The notes: generated by a model from the letters alone, not told the origin. A stretch of 64,000 bases of DNA from Pelodera strongyloides (GCA_036852015.1 JAANDG010000098.1:248001-312000), one strand, 5' to 3'. Counted from the stretch's first letter, positions 25,712 to 40,567 are shown. Numbers and translations: made by a program.

Positions 25712-27391
25712 GCAAATAATACAAAGAAATTTATCTACGATTCTCGAACATAAGAACGTAGGTAGGAAAGTCGAAGGTGCACTTCATTAAGATGCTGTAT
25801 CCAAGCGTGTGTATGTGAAATAAAAACGAAGGACGTAAAAGAGAGGGATAAAGGCACAAATGATCATTCATTACATAGTGGAGTAAACTTTAATTGTTTC
25901 AATATGTTGATACAGTGCATGCTCGTACATGCCGGTCCAAAAAACGCAAAACCGCGACTTAGAGAGACTTGCATAGCGGCAGGTAGCACTATGAATCAAG
26001 TACAGTTGCCAATTAAGTTAGGTAAGCAGTAAATTCAGATAGATTGCTAATAGTCGTTTGTTTCCGGAGGCTCTTCACGACATTGACCCGTCAGTGCTCC
26101 TGAAAGCTCCCCAGGGCCTCGGCTCTGGGCGTGGCTTCTGCCATTGTCAGAGCATTCCGAAGCAAAGGTCTAAGGGGAGAATCACTCCTGAACAAACTCA
26201 GATGAGCACTGTAATAGTAACAAACCATACAAAACCTGTATGTTAAAGGTCACTGAACCACTAACTAAAACTACTAACTTTTCCTTTTTGGTAAAATGGG
26301 GTAAAATGACAAATCTAACCAGTGACCAGAGTATATGATGTAGGTCGTGTTTTATGCGAACCCAACAAAATCAACTTATTGCAATACGTGTGCCATCGCG
26401 TAGATTTCACGCTAGTTTCCAAACTGTTTCACATTAAGATTTCTTGAAAAATGATTGCTTATTCTGTCTTTGTGGCCATCGGAAAGCAGACAAAAATGAC
26501 ACCCGTCTGATGATTTAAGTTTCCTCCGAAAACGATCAAACGAGCGGGAGCACTTCGCGCTTACCTTAGCGTATTCATGCATTGACTAAAGGAGAGCAAT
26601 AACGTTTTGAACACATGAAGGTTGCTACAGACACATAACATGCAGTAAAATGCATTTGAAAAAAAAAGAAACTAAATTAGCCCAAACCAGATTAGCTGAA
26701 CGAAATCACTGTTCGAAATGAAAAACAATTATGGACACGCAACGATCGGCAATTCTGTCCAATTACACTATGTCACTTACAACGAGTCCACAAAAGTCAA
26801 CAGTTGTCTGATTGTGAGTAATCGGTCGCCCAATCGCCCCGGGCGTCTCGTCGCCCTATAAATGTGAAACGAAATCAAAACCGGACGTTGTGTTTCGGTT
26901 AAGCGGGTGTAAATTTCATTATTTCTCATTCATGCGCGAAATAAATGCCGAGAAAAAATGAGCGCCTAATGTTATAATAGAATATGAGGGCATACGAATG
27001 GCGATTCAGCATTGGAGAATGGCAACGCGGAAGAAATGCTGGGGGATTCCGCGTGGGCGGTTGTGCGCTTTTGACGAGAATAGTAGGAACATACAGTTGG
27101 CAACATTCGGTGGTGGTAAATTAAGGGCAGCCGAGCCCACGTGGGCCATGACGATGTTGCAATTAACAGATTCGGCCTCCAAGCTAACAAATTCCTTACG
27201 CGGAACTTGCTGCTAGCCACAAATTGGAATACAAATGTAACAAAAAAAATGGGATCGGATAAATTATTTACCATTTTGTAAAGAAAACACCAAAATATCA
27301 CTTCAGCAAAATTGTATCTAAATATGACACTTATCTGTCTAGCGAGATTTCGCACTTCGTCTGGTCCTCTCCCTTTAAGCAAAACATGATG

Positions 27392-27415
27392 AACAACAAC
27401 AACAACAACAACAAC
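27392..27415. repeat. (AAC)n microsatellite
   Basis: Eight AAC units in a row, followed by a degenerate CGAC. Confidence 0.9.
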
Positions 27416-28679
27416 GACAAACACATCCATCTCGCATAATATTGGTGACCTTGGAGACGCGTGCGTCCGAGAGAAAAACGAACATTTGCATATTAAATGA
27501 ACAACGGAGATATTCGACAAATGGTGGATGGATAGTGCGGAGGGGAAAAGCGTATTACGAATTGCGCATATTTTTCGCACTTTTTCGATTAAGATCCAAG
27601 AATCACGCAAGCACATTTATTACGTCTACTAGTTGGAAATATTGGTATTGTGGAATGCATACGCGAATCGAGCATTTTGTCTTGATAAAAAAATAAAACC
27701 TTTAAACATGGATAAAAAAACGAAGTAGTTACTAGCATTTATGCGCTGCTTTATTTGGGGCACTAATGAAAGATAATAAATACCCCTTTTCTACTTCTCC
27801 TGCCGCGTTGATGGGAGAAGGGTACCTGTGGGTTTGACTTTCGCCTAAAGGCTAGTTTCCTGGACATCGTTAACTAAAGACAAACAAAAACATCGATTGT
27901 AGCAGTTCACCTGCACAATCTTGGTGTTATTTATGTAAAAGAATAAGTTAAAAGAAAGCCGAGTTGCACCTTGTTGCATCACATTAAGTGACAGCGTGAA
28001 CAACTATGTACATAACAATCGTAATCGCCACTTAATATACTCGTTGATGATGTCAGGCTGTCCAAAAATGTTGCCATAATTTGATTTTTTTTTAAAGAAT
28101 TTTTTTTTTAATAATCCGACAGCATACAATGCGAGGAATGAGAATGCTTACACATCCATCAAAAGCACTTTAATTGACAATTACTACAAATAATGGGGGT
28201 CAACTTACAACTGGGTGAAAATATACAGAAATGCTAGCTGAAATTTTTCAGAATGGCCGTCAAACTTCCCCAGATATAAGTGTGTGACCGTAGCCGTAGT
28301 GACACAACTACTTTATGTTTTAAATCAAAGCACATAAGAGAAAGTAAGATGAGGAAAATAAATGTAAGATATAAATAAAACAATAACTTGGTAACAATGC
28401 TGTGAAACTCATTTCACAACCCAAACTAATTGCAAAACATATATAGACAAGCTTAACAAAGGCCGCTGAGAAACTGGCTCGAATTCGTGAATTTGTCCTT
28501 GGAGTGGACTAAGGTCAGGTAAAAAGGGACCCGGAGGCCAATTATAATCGTCAACAATTACATTCGTCAACCCACATAAGAAGCAAGTGGTGGCCCGGCG
28601 TTTTTGTTCGAAGTCTAACGAACAAATTGAAGCAAAAAGGTGGAGTGAACTAACAATCACTCACACAACAACAAAAAAC

Positions 28680-28703
28680 GTGTGTGTGTGTGTGTGTGTG
28701 TGA
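28680..28703. repeat. (GT)n microsatellite
   Basis: About twelve uninterrupted GT units. Confidence 0.9.
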
Positions 28704-31700
28704 TGTTCGTAACTAGTATCTGGAATCGATGTTGAATAATACGAGTAGAACTGAAAATAAGGTAAAAATAAAAAGATAAACCAGTGTCCTGGCGAAAGGA
28801 TGTAAAACCAAAACCCTGTGATATAAGGTGGCCACAAGTGATCAACGGTCCACCGCCGTTCTTTTTCATATTGCAACACTTTGCTTTTTGTGTATTGAAA
28901 AATGTTGATCTCTTAGATTCCCTGGTCGAAAATCCACTTCTTGGTGAGTGAAGCAGATAAACGTTGTAGAGCTTAGTACGCAAGTGTTGAAGTCAGCTGT
29001 AGATCACAGTAAATTATAAAGCGCATACGTTTAGGTGCAGGTCCAGCAAACATTAATATATTAAACTAATATGCTTTCTTAAACTAATATGGGTTTTGTC
29101 TATATTAAAAGTGAATCTTTTTTATGTGTATGCGAGAAATCTGAGATCGATGTGTGCTATAGATTACACATAGAGAGTAAACCTAAATGCCTATAACAAT
29201 GAACTTAACACTTATGACACCGCGTATACATCATGATTTTTAAGGTTGTGTCACGTGGCATCCTTGTTTTGTACTCACCGACGAAACGAGTATAGAAGAA
29301 AGACGATGAAATAGATGGTCTCGGAAGGCGTTAAATTACTTGTGAGTACATGTTTACATGACGAATTTAAGCGGTCGCGTAACCAAGGCCGGAACGTCTG
29401 GATACAAAGATGGGAAATAGTTGTTGAGGGCGCGAAACATTCACAAAACACATTATTAGGAGATATCTAGTGGAGTTTCCACTTTAGTGGTACATGCCGT
29501 GAATTTTTTATATATTCCCCTTAAAGATTACACTTAATCAACTGTATCGGAAGAAAGTGTGTGTGTGTGTGTTAGTTTGGACCCTTGTTAGTAGGAACTG
29601 TTGTGAAGCACGTTCGTCTTAGGGTATCCTTCTGAGTGCTATGTTTCGATGTATGTTTCAATAAACTATTCATAAAGACGATGTCACAGAACTCTAAAGT
29701 AACTTTAATTGTTGAGGGAGCGGATGTTACAAGTGGGAATAGAATTTATTGACAAGAATTAAGAAAATTTCCTATCCATACGTTGCAAGCTCAAGTATAG
29801 CCCAATATAATATTCGACCTCAAACAAGGTAATGACCGTTGATGTTTTATCCCCTCCTTTTCCACCTTTACCTTGTTTTTATAAGAGGGGATGATGATGA
29901 TGAAAAATTAATGTTTTTTGATGTGATCATTTTCAAAATGTCTTTGTGTATGCTTCTTTCTCACGGAATTGTACAGACTTCGGAAACAAGAGTTCATCGA
30001 GAAAATAGAGGCCAAATAAAGCATGTGAATTTTGCGAGCAAAAAAAAACAGCCAGTGTAACTTATTGTAAATAGCGGTATGTTACTGGATAATGAAGATG
30101 TGAACTGGTTCTCAGAAGGGACATCTATGTATCGCCTAACTCAAGCATAGTTGAATGTAGGTGACACAGCCCATTTAGTTGCTAAAAACGAAGACAGGGA
30201 AGCTTGAATGTTTTCTTGGGCGTGTGAAAAAGCGCGTCTATTTCTGATGTTTATTATAGGTTCCTAGGTACATCGGTCTTATTGAAGCTCACAGCAAAGA
30301 CTAGTAGACTATGTCTTTATTGGCAAATGCATTTTCTATGTATAGCGGAATACTATTCGTCCGACACAAATTTCTAATTCGGCTTAAAAGTGACATAAAA
30401 GTCTTTATCGACAAACTGTGCGTGTACATTTTTGTGTATGCCTTAAATTAACAAACATTCAAAAAGCAAGGTGAGAAACTAAAGAGCCGTCTAATGAGAA
30501 AACAGAGTATTCCATGTTCTACGGAAAGGGCCAATCACATAATATATTACTAGAGTGGCGCAAAATATGAAAACATCCTTGGGGTTTATGTGGTAATGAG
30601 ATGCTTATGAGACAACATGCCACCCGGACCTTCGTTTTATCTTCCTAAGTTTAATATATTAAATAAAGGTGCATAAACATAGGGAGGAGAAACTAATGTA
30701 TGAGACATTGTTAGAGGGGAATTCGAAAATTCGAGATAAACTAGAGAAAAATTGGAATGCAGATAATTACTCGGATTTAGTTCCAAAAGGGCAAAACTAT
30801 TAAATTGTGAGAGAGGAAACTATACATTTCGAGTAGCGAATAAAGCATGATAGAGCATGATGGTTGGCATTCTTGGAATTTAATATATGGTTTCATTTAG
30901 CTCGAAAACTTAGCCTAGGTTTCAGTGGATTAATTCTTTTTAGTGTTTTGCCCGCAGTTCATTGCGACGACGCAATAACATAATAACAAATGTATGGTTG
31001 TAGTCTTGCAAATAACCTTTACGATGATCTACTTCACATCGTTTCGGAGAACATATTCAGACGGTTGTGGTAATTATGCAAAGAATGATTGAGAATGAAA
31101 AGGTGATCCAGAAGCTGCCTCAACAGGTATAACAATCGGTTTTGATAAAGTGCATACTGGATAACTGCTGTGGTTCAATCAGTTCAATGTATTATTTTGT
31201 GCAAGTTGTGCTCCACTTTCTGTGCCACCTTCACATGCGCATCCCAAACTTTACTGCACAAGGAACCGTCATGTAGCTAGTGGACTGTGTTTTGTTGCTA
31301 CCGTAGTCTTGAGTTTCCCAATCATTATTTTTCCCAGCCAGTACAAGAATTTCCACCGAATTTAACTTCCGCTTTCGGTACAATTTTTTATTTTTGTCCT
31401 TCCTGGTGGTTCCCATGCGTGCATCATTAAGACGTCGACAACTTGAAATTAGCTGCGAAACCCTAGATCCATACCTCAGGCGAGTCATTAAGTCAGACGT
31501 GAAACTACAGTGAACGTCTCGCGTACGTGCATCATTACCAGTTTCTAGTAAATCCACGTGACAAGCATCCTCTTACAGTTCGTTAAAGACTAATCCAGGT
31601 TGGAAGCAATGAGCACAAGTCTAGATAATTCAATTCGGCTTACAATAGGAAGAATGATTATTTCTGTATTGGTAAAACAATGAATAACGATCCGTTATAC

Positions 31701-34699
31701 ACATTAGTCGATACTTGCCAACACATGTACAAATGGGCTGCTTACCAGCTACTACCGCATGAATCCATTTAGCAAACTAACTACAAAACACTACCGAAAA
31801 GAGAAACAAATAGGATGGAGTGAAAATATTTGTTTGAAAATCCATAGTTCCACAGTGAATGAATCAGTGTGGAGGAAAGGAGGTAGTTGTCGGAAATGGC
31901 CGGATAACATCCTCTTTATCTATCTACCTTGTCTTCGTTCTTTTCCCACCAGACTTCTCTATCCATCCGGGTCAAAACCGAATTTCTTCCGCTCTGAATG
32001 GGGTTGAGGGCAGATCCACTCCTTCTTAAGTACTCGTCTGCGGCCAGGAAATACATTCACGGAATGGAAACGCTCTCGCACCCCCAACTTAAACCATATC
32101 ACACGCAAAACACGTCACCTTCACAACGAATGCCCTCTATGTGCTGGCAACAGTTAATCATTCGCTTGCCTTGCATATCGAGAAAAGTCACTAAACATTG
32201 ACCTTTAAATAGTAATTATGGGCAGATTGAGATACATTACGAGCATAACAAGAGGTGGGATGCACAAAACGTACAGGAAAAATGTAACTGGAGTATAATA
32301 ACTGGAATGGTGTGAGAAAGAAAATACACTAAAATATTTTTGTTTTGGATCCATGCCGTTGCTTATATACACATCTCGTTCACATTTATCTTAGGCGTAT
32401 GCGGATGTGCGTTTATCTTCCTTGTAGTTTTCGAACAACTATTTACAACAACGAGGCAAAGAAGCCACATCTAGTCTGCCCATATCAGACTTGGGTTTTC
32501 GCGGATTGTGTCATAATTCATAATCAAGTACATGCAACCCGGACAAATTTATGTCCGTCAAAGCATGCTAGATCTAGGTTGAATCAGATACATGTTAAAA
32601 GTGGGAAACCCCTCATTGTCGCACTACACATCCACAGTAAATAACAAAAGTATGACATCATTAATTCTGTTTAATCCTGGACGCCCGAAGCCTAACCACA
32701 CATTGTTTGGAAACGCAGTAACATGTACGGATTAAGTTTTTGAATTGTTTCCTGTTGAAGATCGAGTTTTTTGTATACTTTCTCCGAGTTTGAGGAATAG
32801 TCAAAACAGGTTTCGACTACTGAAGCTGGCAGAATATAATCGCCTAGTTACTATTTATCATTAAATTAATTAAGATTTGTTTCAACTCGCCGACATAGCT
32901 TATAAAATGCACGATTTGTCCGGTGGCGACTTGTCTTCGAGATTTACGTAAAAACACCAGAATCCCTTCAGAGGAGGTTTCTTTGTTCTTCACTAACAAA
33001 AATATGATGTTTGTGAAATTTGACTTCCCAAATTAAGATCCTCAACGAAGTGAAATCATCTTGGTTTCATTGGCGTACACTTAGAAGGCACTGACCTTTT
33101 GCCCAGTCTTTTTCGGTAATTGTCTCTCCCTTAAACACTCAAGCTATGATATTTTTCAGTTCTCCAAAGATTTGAAATGAGTAAACACCACTAAAATGAC
33201 ATAGTGTGCTACGTAACAAGCACAAAATACTTATTTGAAGTATACATATATAGCAGACGTGATTTGTTGGCAGTTCAATGTTTGCAGACAAACTGAGTCT
33301 CTCCTACTTGTGCTTTGAATTGATGAAGAAGAATGGATATAAAACATATTCACAGGGTGGTCGGTATCAGATGAAGCATGCAAAGCGTTCCAATTCTTTT
33401 TTTGTTGTCGATGATGCAGATTTGTCGGCTTTTTCTGCTTCTGTTCAGAAGGTTTCTTCCCTTTCGTTCGTTTCCCCAGAGACAGGTGCGCCGGAGAGAA
33501 AATAACAGAAAAATTGATGTTCCGAGCGCTTTGACAACGCTATTAGATAAAATAATTCGTTCGCTTACGGGCTTTGATGACACTGCAAATTACATAGACT
33601 TTAAAGGTGTTTGAGTATGAGAGAGCCACAAGAATAAAGCTAGAACCAAACCTGGGCGTTTTACTTTTGATGAGGAAAAACATGTGTAACATTATTTTTA
33701 GTAATAAAAAAATAAATAAAAAATATGCGGGTGTCCACTAACTGTGAAAGCAGGGCACAATATTATTTGAAAAATATTTTACACTGTATGCCAGGCAACA
33801 ACGCCGAATATGATGGAAAACGTGTGTAACACATGTATTACAGCAAACAAAGAGAAAAAAAATGTACTGTTTAAATATATTTGAGAAACTTCGATGGAAG
33901 TGTATTTTCTGCTTCGCTCTCAACGTACTACCACAGAATTGAGAAGTTTTGTTTGCAGGCAAGTTCGTCATCCGCCAAAAGTTCACACCGTGTTCCGTCC
34001 TCTGAGTTCCAAATAATGAACTGGGACACTTGCTTTGAGTTCGCTTCAAGGAACTTAAGAGACCTTATGAAAAACAATAGCTAAAAATGATAATTTTATG
34101 ACTCTTATTATTCATCTACGACCATTGTCAAGCGGTCGTTCTGCGGCGCGTGCATTTTTATTAAACCAATATATTGTTTATTTTTGAAAATGTTGTCCTT
34201 GTTGTTCAGAGACACAAAAAGTAGAAGAAAATGAAAAGCTGAGAAAACAAGATGAGTACATATATTACAGCAGTGGAAGAGACTCATAAACAAACGGATG
34301 TGAGATTCCGAGGACATATTGATGTCATTTTTGGTTGGGGGCACTATTAAAAATAATGTGGGATATCTGAAAATTAGCATATGTCGGCCTCCGTCGTGTG
34401 GCCGACCGAACTGTTGTAAAAGTAATCGTCAGTTGGAAATAGTTCAATCCTTCAAAATTTTAGCACGCATATGTATGTATTTTTCCTGGCTTGACTGTTT
34501 TCTGTACAAAGCTGTTTAACATAAGCCGTTTGTCGAGGTATACCAAGCATGTCTTGGGCTTTGTGCTCGTGGTATTTTGGTTGTTTCAAGCAGAATCACA
34601 TACAGTGTGCCAGTTTTTAATAAACGTATTCTTGAAAATACTGTAGCATAGCTAGAACTTCAGATTGCTAACACGAAGCATCACCTTTTTTTATAAAAA

Positions 34700-34805
34700 C
34701 AAAGGCCTTTAATCATTCCATTATTGCGATGTTCGTAGAGAGAAACGTCATGTTCGATAAGATTCTTATTTTAATCTAATCTTATTGACGACGTCACGTT
34801 ATATC
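34700..34805. repeat. Dispersed repeat A, first copy
   Basis: This segment resembles 36444-36560 in the same orientation. The best match is the first 38 bases, which share the block CGATGTTCGTA preceded by a similar AAAGG..TTAATC.TTCCATTA context. A looser match continues through TTCTTATT...ATTGAC..CGTCA. The divergence suggests an old transposon or duplication remnant. Confidence 0.55.
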
Positions 34806-34818
34806 CACTTGGGGTTGT

Positions 34819-34856
34819 GAGCAGTTATGCACTGAATGAGCAGTTATGCACTGAAT
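34819..34856. repeat. Tandem duplication, 2 x 19 bp
   Basis: Two identical adjacent copies of GAGCAGTTATGCACTGAAT (34819-34837 and 34838-34856). Confidence 0.9.
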
Positions 34857-35155
34857 GAAGTTGTTTTACTGCACCTGTAATTTCGAAATTTATATAATAG
34901 CTATAATGTTACAGTTAGTGTTTTTCGTAATTGGACTATTCTACTCGGTCTGGAGAGGCTTCTCAACAAAGCCTAGCGTGGATTGGTGAAAGAGGGTCGT
35001 GCGTAGAAGTTGGATTAAGAGAGATGGTTGCGCATTGTAGTGTTTAGTGCTTCATGAACATTGGTTAGACGATTAGAAAGTGCAACATTGTGGCGTTCAT
35101 TGCAATAGTTTGTTTCTGTTTAGATTGTATTTGAATGTTTCTTTCTATATCACGA

Positions 35156-35235
35156 GAACAATTCTGCCTATTTGAGCAAGTGGCCTGACTATAGCATGAA
35201 AATGTAAGAAAGTGATATGGATTTGAATTTACCTG
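35156..35235. repeat. Dispersed repeat B, first copy
   Basis: Resembles 35897-35975: both carry ACAATTCTGC, a TGAGCAAG block, GGC.GACTATA-like sequence and ATGAAAATGTA, in the same order and orientation, with substitutions and small gaps. Confidence 0.55.
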
Positions 35236-35896
35236 TCCCAAATTAGGAAATAATTGGAAATAATCCTTTATTTAATAGAATAGAATAAGGCTTAGGTTCT
35301 GCGGTGGACTTCCACCTCCAGTAGATCTGCCGCGGACCTGGACTTCCTCGTCCGTCACCGGAATCGCCTGACTTCAGGCTCATCTCGAAGAATGAACACA
35401 CTCGAAGGAAGGGATCGATCTCCATACCTCAATACAGATTTCATATAATATCCGGGCTGGGTTTACACTTTAGACGTTGTTTACTTATGTGAAACTCCTA
35501 TGCGAACTAATTACGTTTCGCGGTCACGTTAGTCCTGACATTACCGATATGATCTGATTGGAAATAGGTTAGTTTGAATAAATACGAGAGAGAAACGCGA
35601 GGTACGATGCGATTGAATTTATTTTGTGAGACACAATGGATTCATTCCGCAGTTGTTCTAACAGAGTAATTTTGTAAGCTTAGTATAGAAATGATCGTAG
35701 TCAAGGGACATGTAAGTCGTAGGACATATAAAATTCAAGGTAAACAATTTTAAATCCGAATGTGGTACTCTTTATTTCAAATGCCTGTTTGTCCCGGTAA
35801 ATTTTCGTTTCATAATGCTTTACTTTCATCCAATAGTCAAGGACAGGGTAATGAGCTTTGGTGGATACAGAATTTGTCGGGTCGGTTACTCCTAGA

Positions 35897-35975
35897 GGAC
35901 AATTCTGCTCATCTGAGCAAGAGACGTGGCTATATGATGAAAATGTAGATGATCTGATTTGTGATTTGCCAAGAG
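35897..35975. repeat. Dispersed repeat B, second copy
   Basis: Diverged partner of 35156-35235, same orientation. Confidence 0.55.
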
Positions 35976-36160
35976 GACCTGAATGGAGGGGGTTATTTGA
36001 ATAAGGATAGAAAACGAGGAGTAGTGAGAGGGAAGGAGAGATGGGGAACTACAAAGGGAAACATAATTTTTTACTAATATAGTAGCTAAAATTGCAGTGT
36101 CTTAACAAATGGGGCCCTTTTCCTTTAATTGTACAACATTTTCTTTAATTGTACAAAATT

Positions 36161-36292
36161 CACACAAACACACACACACGCGCGCAAACACACATACACG
36201 CACACACACACACATACACGCACACACACACACACACGCACATACACACGCAACACACGCACACGCACACACTCTCACGAACACACGCACAC
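36161..36292. repeat. Interrupted (CA)n microsatellite
   Basis: About 130 bp of CA units with scattered CG, TA and other interruptions. Short duplicated CTTTAATTGTACAA units lie just before it (36122-36158). The open frames seen across it on both strands are artefacts of the repeat. Confidence 0.9.
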
Positions 36293-36443
36293 CGTTTGCA
36301 TAACTGTACGACAGCCTCCACCTAACATGCCTTGGAATCTGAGTTCGGCTGGGTCTGCGGGGTTATTAATCTGAACCCGTTTGATGTGTCTGCAGCGAAT
36401 CTTTTTTCACAGTTCATTTTTCTAAAAAAAAATGTAATGAACA

Positions 36444-36560
36444 ACAAAGGACGTTAATCGTTCCATTAACGCGATGTTCGTAGTACTGATCAAATAGAGA
36501 CGTTACGATCGGAAAGTTTCTTATTAGTTTATAATCTCATTGACAGCGTCATGTATTATT
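36444..36560. repeat. Dispersed repeat A, second copy
   Basis: Diverged partner of 34700-34805, same orientation. Confidence 0.55.
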
Positions 36561-39500
36561 TCGGTTTTTTCTGCCAGTTATCTTTTCCCTTAAGTGTTAG
36601 TCACTGAGTGAATCATAGCATTCAACCAGTTTGACTAAGGGATAGTAAACAACGGTTATTCTGGCAATAAACCGTCTTTTTCTTGATCAACGTGTCCATA
36701 TTCGTCATAAGCGTATGAATAGCTTTTAGTGAAATTGGAATTTAGACCCAGTTTTCTACAGATATCCACTTCTGATGTAGTTCATTGATATCGGTGTATT
36801 CTGAAACGAAACACTTTTCACGTTCACAAAACATTCACTGTAACTTCAATCACAAACAATATCCTGGATCAGTTTTCGACTCCTAAAGCTTCGCAGATGG
36901 CAAACACCACCTAGCCATCAAGTCACTTTCTTTGTCCGATTTGAAGTAAATTAGTTCTTTGATTACAAAGCCACGTCTATTTTTTGGCTAAATATGTGTG
37001 GAATGTTGTTTCTTAAAAAAGGGAGAGAACGCGGGAACGTACGTCCTTCGTCTCTGTTAACGGAATGAATGCCACGCAAACGATTGGTGTTCGACGAAAG
37101 ATCAAGTTGATCGACTGTTTATCGTTTACATTGGAATGCGATAGCAGGACGGCCAGACGTTTTGCGACTCACTTATTTACACGTTTTCCAGTTAGTTACA
37201 GACGAAGCAAACAACATTTTTGAGCAAGTTGATTGTCTTCTTTATATTACACGAAGTGAAACACTCCGAACCATGAGAGATGGATGACGTGGGCTTCTTC
37301 TGATCTTTACTTGAATAGTTGTTTCTTCTACTCCATTACGGAAGAAAGCAGGATAAGCGTCACCTTCAACTTGTTGTAAAAGTGCTATGCATAAATGCAT
37401 GGCATATTAGTCACTTTATGCCACGTTCATACAATATGCGTCTTAGTCAGTGTGTTTGGAAATAAAGCTTGTTTTGCCTCAACCGGGAACACTTATGACT
37501 CATGCCCAATGTGGAAAACTTGCGATTGTGAAAGTGTATGATGTTGGGCAATATATTCCAACGTCTTGGGGCTTTCCGTGCCCCGTAGCTTGTTTCTCAA
37601 TTTTCGAAACGGAGCTGTGCAGAGCTAATCACTTATAGGGCAGTGACTCCAAAAATGAAGAGAAAGTAAGTGCCAAACAAATAGGAGCCTAATCCGTGTA
37701 TTGTATTCGAGAGCCGATTCGCCAAACAACACCATATAGAGATTATGAAAACAAACGGTTTCCATAATAAGAGGAAAAAGAATAAATGAGGAGACTCCAT
37801 CGATTAGTATGAAAGAAAAAAAAATGTTTGCCCCAATAAACTGTTTTGGAACGTCATACGTCATACGGTATCCTTTTGATTGCGTCTGTATCGCTGGACA
37901 TATGTGCTGCATAAACTACCTTATTATTGTTGTTTAAATTCGAATATTATCTACTGTAGAGTTGCCAGCAGTTTCCGGGTGCTCTTTCACAACTCTGACA
38001 ATGACCCATTCGAAACGCTTACTATTCTCTCTCTTTCTCTGAATACTCTCATTTGCTCCTACCTTCACAAGCAGTCCTGTGATCCATTTCTTAGATGTCT
38101 CCTTCGCAGCAGGTCTATTTCGCTTTCTTAATCTTACTTTCTATCTATGGCACCTTGTTCTCTCTCACACTCTCGTCTTCTACGTCTCCTCAATCTATCC
38201 CGTCTAATTTTTCTCTCGGTTTCTGTGTCGTCGTTAAAAATTCAAGTGTCTCTATGAGTCAGCATGCCCAGTATAAATAGCCCTTCAAGTATCAGTACCC
38301 ATCACTTCTTGTCCTCTGCTCTTACCATCGTCTCCGCGGTCGACTTTCTATACGGGCCGAAGCCGAAGGTGACTTTTTGATAGTATTTTAACATTTCGAA
38401 TTGAGCCAAGTTAGTTATAGCGGGATGAGGGTTATACTATCATAGGAACGAACTACCGTTCTTGTAATGAACGACATTGCCTTCTCTAATGTCGTTAAAA
38501 CAAAAGTTTCACGAATATGCAAAGAATTCAGGCCGGATATTCAAGACTAAAATCATTTTAGAGGAAAAATGCGAGCCATTCTTGAGTTTCCTAAACCAAT
38601 TAGATAAAAATGCTACTATTTGGTGACAAGAACGATGCCAGCTATGAAATTTCGTTAAGGTCAAACGTTTTCAATTGAGTTTAGCATTAGCTGTCTTGTT
38701 TGGGACACCTCAACCGATTTCATCACCTCTTACACAACGAAGAACGTGTCGTTTGCAGGGTCATCGAGTGGGCGTTTCCTGTGACTCATGCATACCTTGT
38801 TGTGTTCATCGAATTACACTCTTTGTGCGCATTTTAAACAGGTTTTTGCTTACACTCGTGACGCATCTTTGCTGACGTCTACATACCCTCGGTAGGCATT
38901 GGAGGCTCTGTGAGACACGCATTTGTTACAAAAATAACGCGATAATATGCATGACCACTATCCAATGTTTGTTTACTTCACAAAGTATGGAATTTGGGTA
39001 CTTGCCATTGCAGCCAGATTAACTAGCCTTGTTGTCGACATATACCCCGTCATGCAATTTTGATTGATACTTCCAAACTAGGTCATCATTTCAAGAAATG
39101 AAGATCAGCTGACCTTCTCCGGGCTATTTTAAGAAAAGTTCACCGTAACATCCGTATGATCTGTCACATGAGTAAACCCTTGGAGAATCAGAACTTGTGA
39201 TAGATCACAATAGATTTTTGAACACTTGTGATAGGTTTGCCGTAAGTCACCAGTGAAACTACAAAAGAGCGCTCTATGAGTAGTCAGTCATACTAATGCA
39301 GGCGACTGCTCAGAATTGTTAGCGAATTATGCTACTAATAGTTGATCCCCTTTACTGTGGTCACAACAATAGTACATCGCCTCAGTACATCATCTATACT
39401 TATTTTTGAAAACAATTATTTCTATTTACTCTTAAGTTCGCGTATTACTATTTAAAAAATTTAAAAAACGTTCTTGTACGCGGATACAACATGCATTCAT

Positions 39501-40524
39501 ATAATCAGAATCTTTCCAGCTACCATATGCATAGTTTAGGTTAAATGCTGCTTTGGAAGGCAAATAGTATGGGTCTCCAAATACCCAACCCCCCCCTCGC
39601 GCTATTGATGTATATACATTCTCAGACGGCTGCTTTTGCAGGGGCAGACGACTATTTTTCCGTCTCATTTTTTCCTAGTGTTTGTCACTGCAACGCAGCG
39701 AAAGCATTGCAATCGACCACTGCCCCTCCCCCTTATCTGAATTTTTTCGAACGAAAAGTCAGCAAAACGTTTCAACGACAGTCCGTTCACCATTTTAATC
39801 TATACTTCCGTTTGGTGAGATTCGATTCTCTTATCAATGTTTTTTCGACAACACTGCCTGTAATGCAATCAAAGTTGCGAAATTATGAGCAGGGGCTGGC
39901 AATTAGAGCTTACATTTAGTGATTTCACTAGTTGCAGGCAATCAAATCCGTTACAACACAAGACATTGCTGTCATTATAACGTTGTAAACATGCGTTTCG
40001 TAAGCAATCGTTCGTTTGGTGGCCTTTCATCGCTAGGGCGGCGATGTTTTCTCACAAATGATTTTCTCGTAAACACATCATATTGGAGGGCCAATATGTT
40101 ATCTGCGAGTGACCACCGTTAAGGATACTGGACACTGGCCTTCACCCCCATAACCTCGTGTTGTTGTTCACCTTAATCTACTAGGAATAGTCCACATAGC
40201 ACGGCCTAGGCCTTTCATGCCTCATCTGAAAAAAAACCATTAATTTATAATTTCTTGAGCGGAGTTCCGCGCAGGACATTACCGTATTTCATAACACATC
40301 ACTCTCAACCCTTTTTGTATTTTGTATTCTTCTCTGCTAATCTGTGGCAATATCTTTTTATGGAATATGAACACACAAAAATTATCTACTACGTTCTTCG
40401 TTTGTTTGCCTTCATCGTTTCTCTTTCTACATCATTTCACTCTCTCTTCCTTTCTTTCGGAGGTGACTCATCCTCGATCAGCTGTTTCTTTCCATTCCAC
40501 CCCCACATATATCACAAAAAATAG

Positions 40525-40525
40525 G

Positions 40526-40567
<42 letters not shown>
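40525..40567. repeat. (GA)n microsatellite
   Basis: A run of GA units with one TA and one CG interruption, following a pyrimidine-rich tract. Confidence 0.9.

Noticed and set aside
28657..28983. Two overlapping minus-strand frames with repeated Thr-His
   Set aside because: Products of the GT microsatellite and flanking DNA; no homology recognised.
36102..36374. His/Thr- and Cys/Val-rich open frames on both strands
   Set aside because: Artefacts of the CA microsatellite.
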